A stretch of 64,000 nt of DNA from G965195345 sp965277625. Its GTDB lineage: Bacteria > Pseudomonadota > Gammaproteobacteria > CAKMZV01. The notes under the pieces were generated by a model. That model did no database searches. It was given only the letters and a program-made list of their open reading frames with translations, and was not told where the DNA came from. The position numbers and the translations under genes are program-made. Every line of letters starts with the position of its first letter. Position 1 is the stretch's first letter. The DNA lies in the NCBI GenBank assembly GCA_965277625.1, contig OZ255827.1:2042116-2106115 (forward strand), written 5' to 3'. This document shows, piece by piece, positions 63,269 through 64,000 of the stretch.

Positions 63269-64000
63269 ATGAATGATCCAATATCATTAGATTGTCTTTT
63301 TAAAGAAAAAATATTCAGAATACCTGATTATCAGCGTGGCTACGCTTGGCAAAGAAGTCAGCTCAAAGATTTTTGGGAAGACCTTGTCAATCTATCTGAT
63401 GACCGTTCACACTACACCGGCGTTTTAACGATAAAGCAAGTTCCCTCGAATGAGATTGATCGATCCGACAATGAATATTGGCTTGTCGAAGACCACTCCT
63501 ATAATATGTACCATGTTGTTGACGGGCAACAACGTCTGACGACTATTGTCGTATTTTTGCAAGCATTCATTGAGGTTGTAAAAGAGCTTGAAGAAAACAA
63601 GGGTAAAGATTATAAAAACATTTACATTTCAGACAGTCTCAATTTAGAAGAAGTTATAAATCGATATTTGTTCAAAACAAAACCCATTGGCGGTCTATAT
63701 CGTACCTACAAATTTGGTTATACAGTCGATAATCCAAGCTACAACTATCTTCGCTATAAAATATTTAATGAAGATGGCGCACCGTCCATAGAAGAAACTT
63801 TCTATACACTCAATCTACGAAACGCGAAACACTATTTCTGTGAGCAATTAAAAGTATTTAACATTAGTGCCTTGCAGGAAATTTACAAGAAATTGACAAA
63901 ACGTTTTTTGTTTAATGAATATGTAATAAAGGATGAGTTTGATGTCTTTGTCGCATTTGAGACAATGAGCAATCGGGGAAAACGTCTTTCCAACTTAGAG
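63269..64000 (+). CDS. DUF262 (GmrSD/ParB-nuclease-like) protein, N-terminal part
   Basis: Open from ATG 63269 to the window edge, 244 codons, with GGAGGA five bases before the start. The DUF262 signature is clear: FRIPDYQRGYAW at 16–27, VVDGQQRLTT at 83–92 and FETMSNRGKRLS near 230–241. The last is the FE-MN-RG-L motif. DUF262 proteins include the GmrS-type NTP-using part of type IV restriction enzymes. Whether a DUF1524 HNH nuclease half follows lies outside the window. Its place next to a type I system suggests a defence island. Confidence 0.85.
   Translation, partial: MNDPISLDCLFKEKIFRIPDYQRGYAWQRSQLKDFWEDLVNLSDDRSHYTGVLTIKQVPSNEIDRSDNEYWLVEDHSYNMYHVVDGQQRLTTIVVFLQAFIEVVKELEENKGKDYKNIYISDSLNLEEVINRYLFKTKPIGGLYRTYKFGYTVDNPSYNYLRYKIFNEDGAPSIEETFYTLNLRNAKHYFCEQLKVFNISALQEIYKKLTKRFLFNEYVIKDEFDVFVAFETMSNRGKRLSNLE

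Overview
The window reads as the chromosome of a free-living gammaproteobacterium outside the Enterobacterales; no species can be named. The gene order hflC–DUF2065–hisZ–purA–rnr–rlmB, the prmB–aroC pair, and the valS, argB, sufE and folE2 genes beside def–fmt all fit that class. HisZ, FolE2, an NAD-linked molybdenum formate dehydrogenase (fdsGBAD) and the ComEC–LpxK–YcaR order argue against an enteric. Genes are tightly packed, with many ATGA or short overlaps.

Layout. 1–5720: tail of hflC, a small membrane protein, hisZ, purA, rnr, rlmB. 5773–8962: trpS (minus), then prmB–aroC. 8963–11790: an AT-rich islet with a large P-loop ATPase, a small protein made of two repeated domains, and a broken copy of that protein's start. 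11794–17433: glnA, an ADP-forming acyl-CoA ligase coupled to a CaiD-like hydratase, and an alpha/beta hydrolase. 17717–21779: metE–metF–metR. 21813–32226: a long minus-strand run (FAD oxidoreductase, DEAD-box helicase, fmt, def, SH3-anchor protein, valS, argB, sufE, folE2). 32612–36947: RDD protein, ung, an EF-hand protein–ECF sigma–putative anti-sigma operon, yciB, DUF2062. 36998–41297: comEC, lpxK, ycaR, a histone-deacetylase-like hydrolase. 41309–44450: a three-gene catabolic operon (creatinase-like, nitrilase, enolase superfamily). 44529–51566: transaldolase, fdhD and the formate dehydrogenase operon.

From 51668 to the end the window is accessory DNA behind an intact tRNA-Ser(GCU). Composite repeats carry sense pieces of the tRNA 3' end and inverted mimics of its T-arm, joined by a double-hairpin core. 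They lie on both sides of a Fic-domain gene and then of a type I restriction-modification operon. That operon starts with an excisionase-like HTH gene broken by two nonsense codons and overlapping hsdM by 4 bp. It continues with hsdM, a putative DNA-binding protein, a Doc-type toxin, hsdS, a 74-residue unknown and hsdR. A DUF262 (GmrSD/ParB-like) gene runs off the right edge. No integrase or transposase is visible.

How the genes fit together: FdhD and FdsGBAD make and mature one enzyme; MetR probably controls metE and metF; def and fmt process formyl-methionine; the EF-hand protein, sigma factor and membrane protein look like one signalling unit. The Doc toxin and its neighbour sit inside the restriction operon, so their expression is probably tied to it. 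The best candidates for something undescribed are the tRNA-derived repeat system and the toxin-carrying restriction operon. After them come the islet at 9–11.6 kb and the EF-hand/sigma operon.
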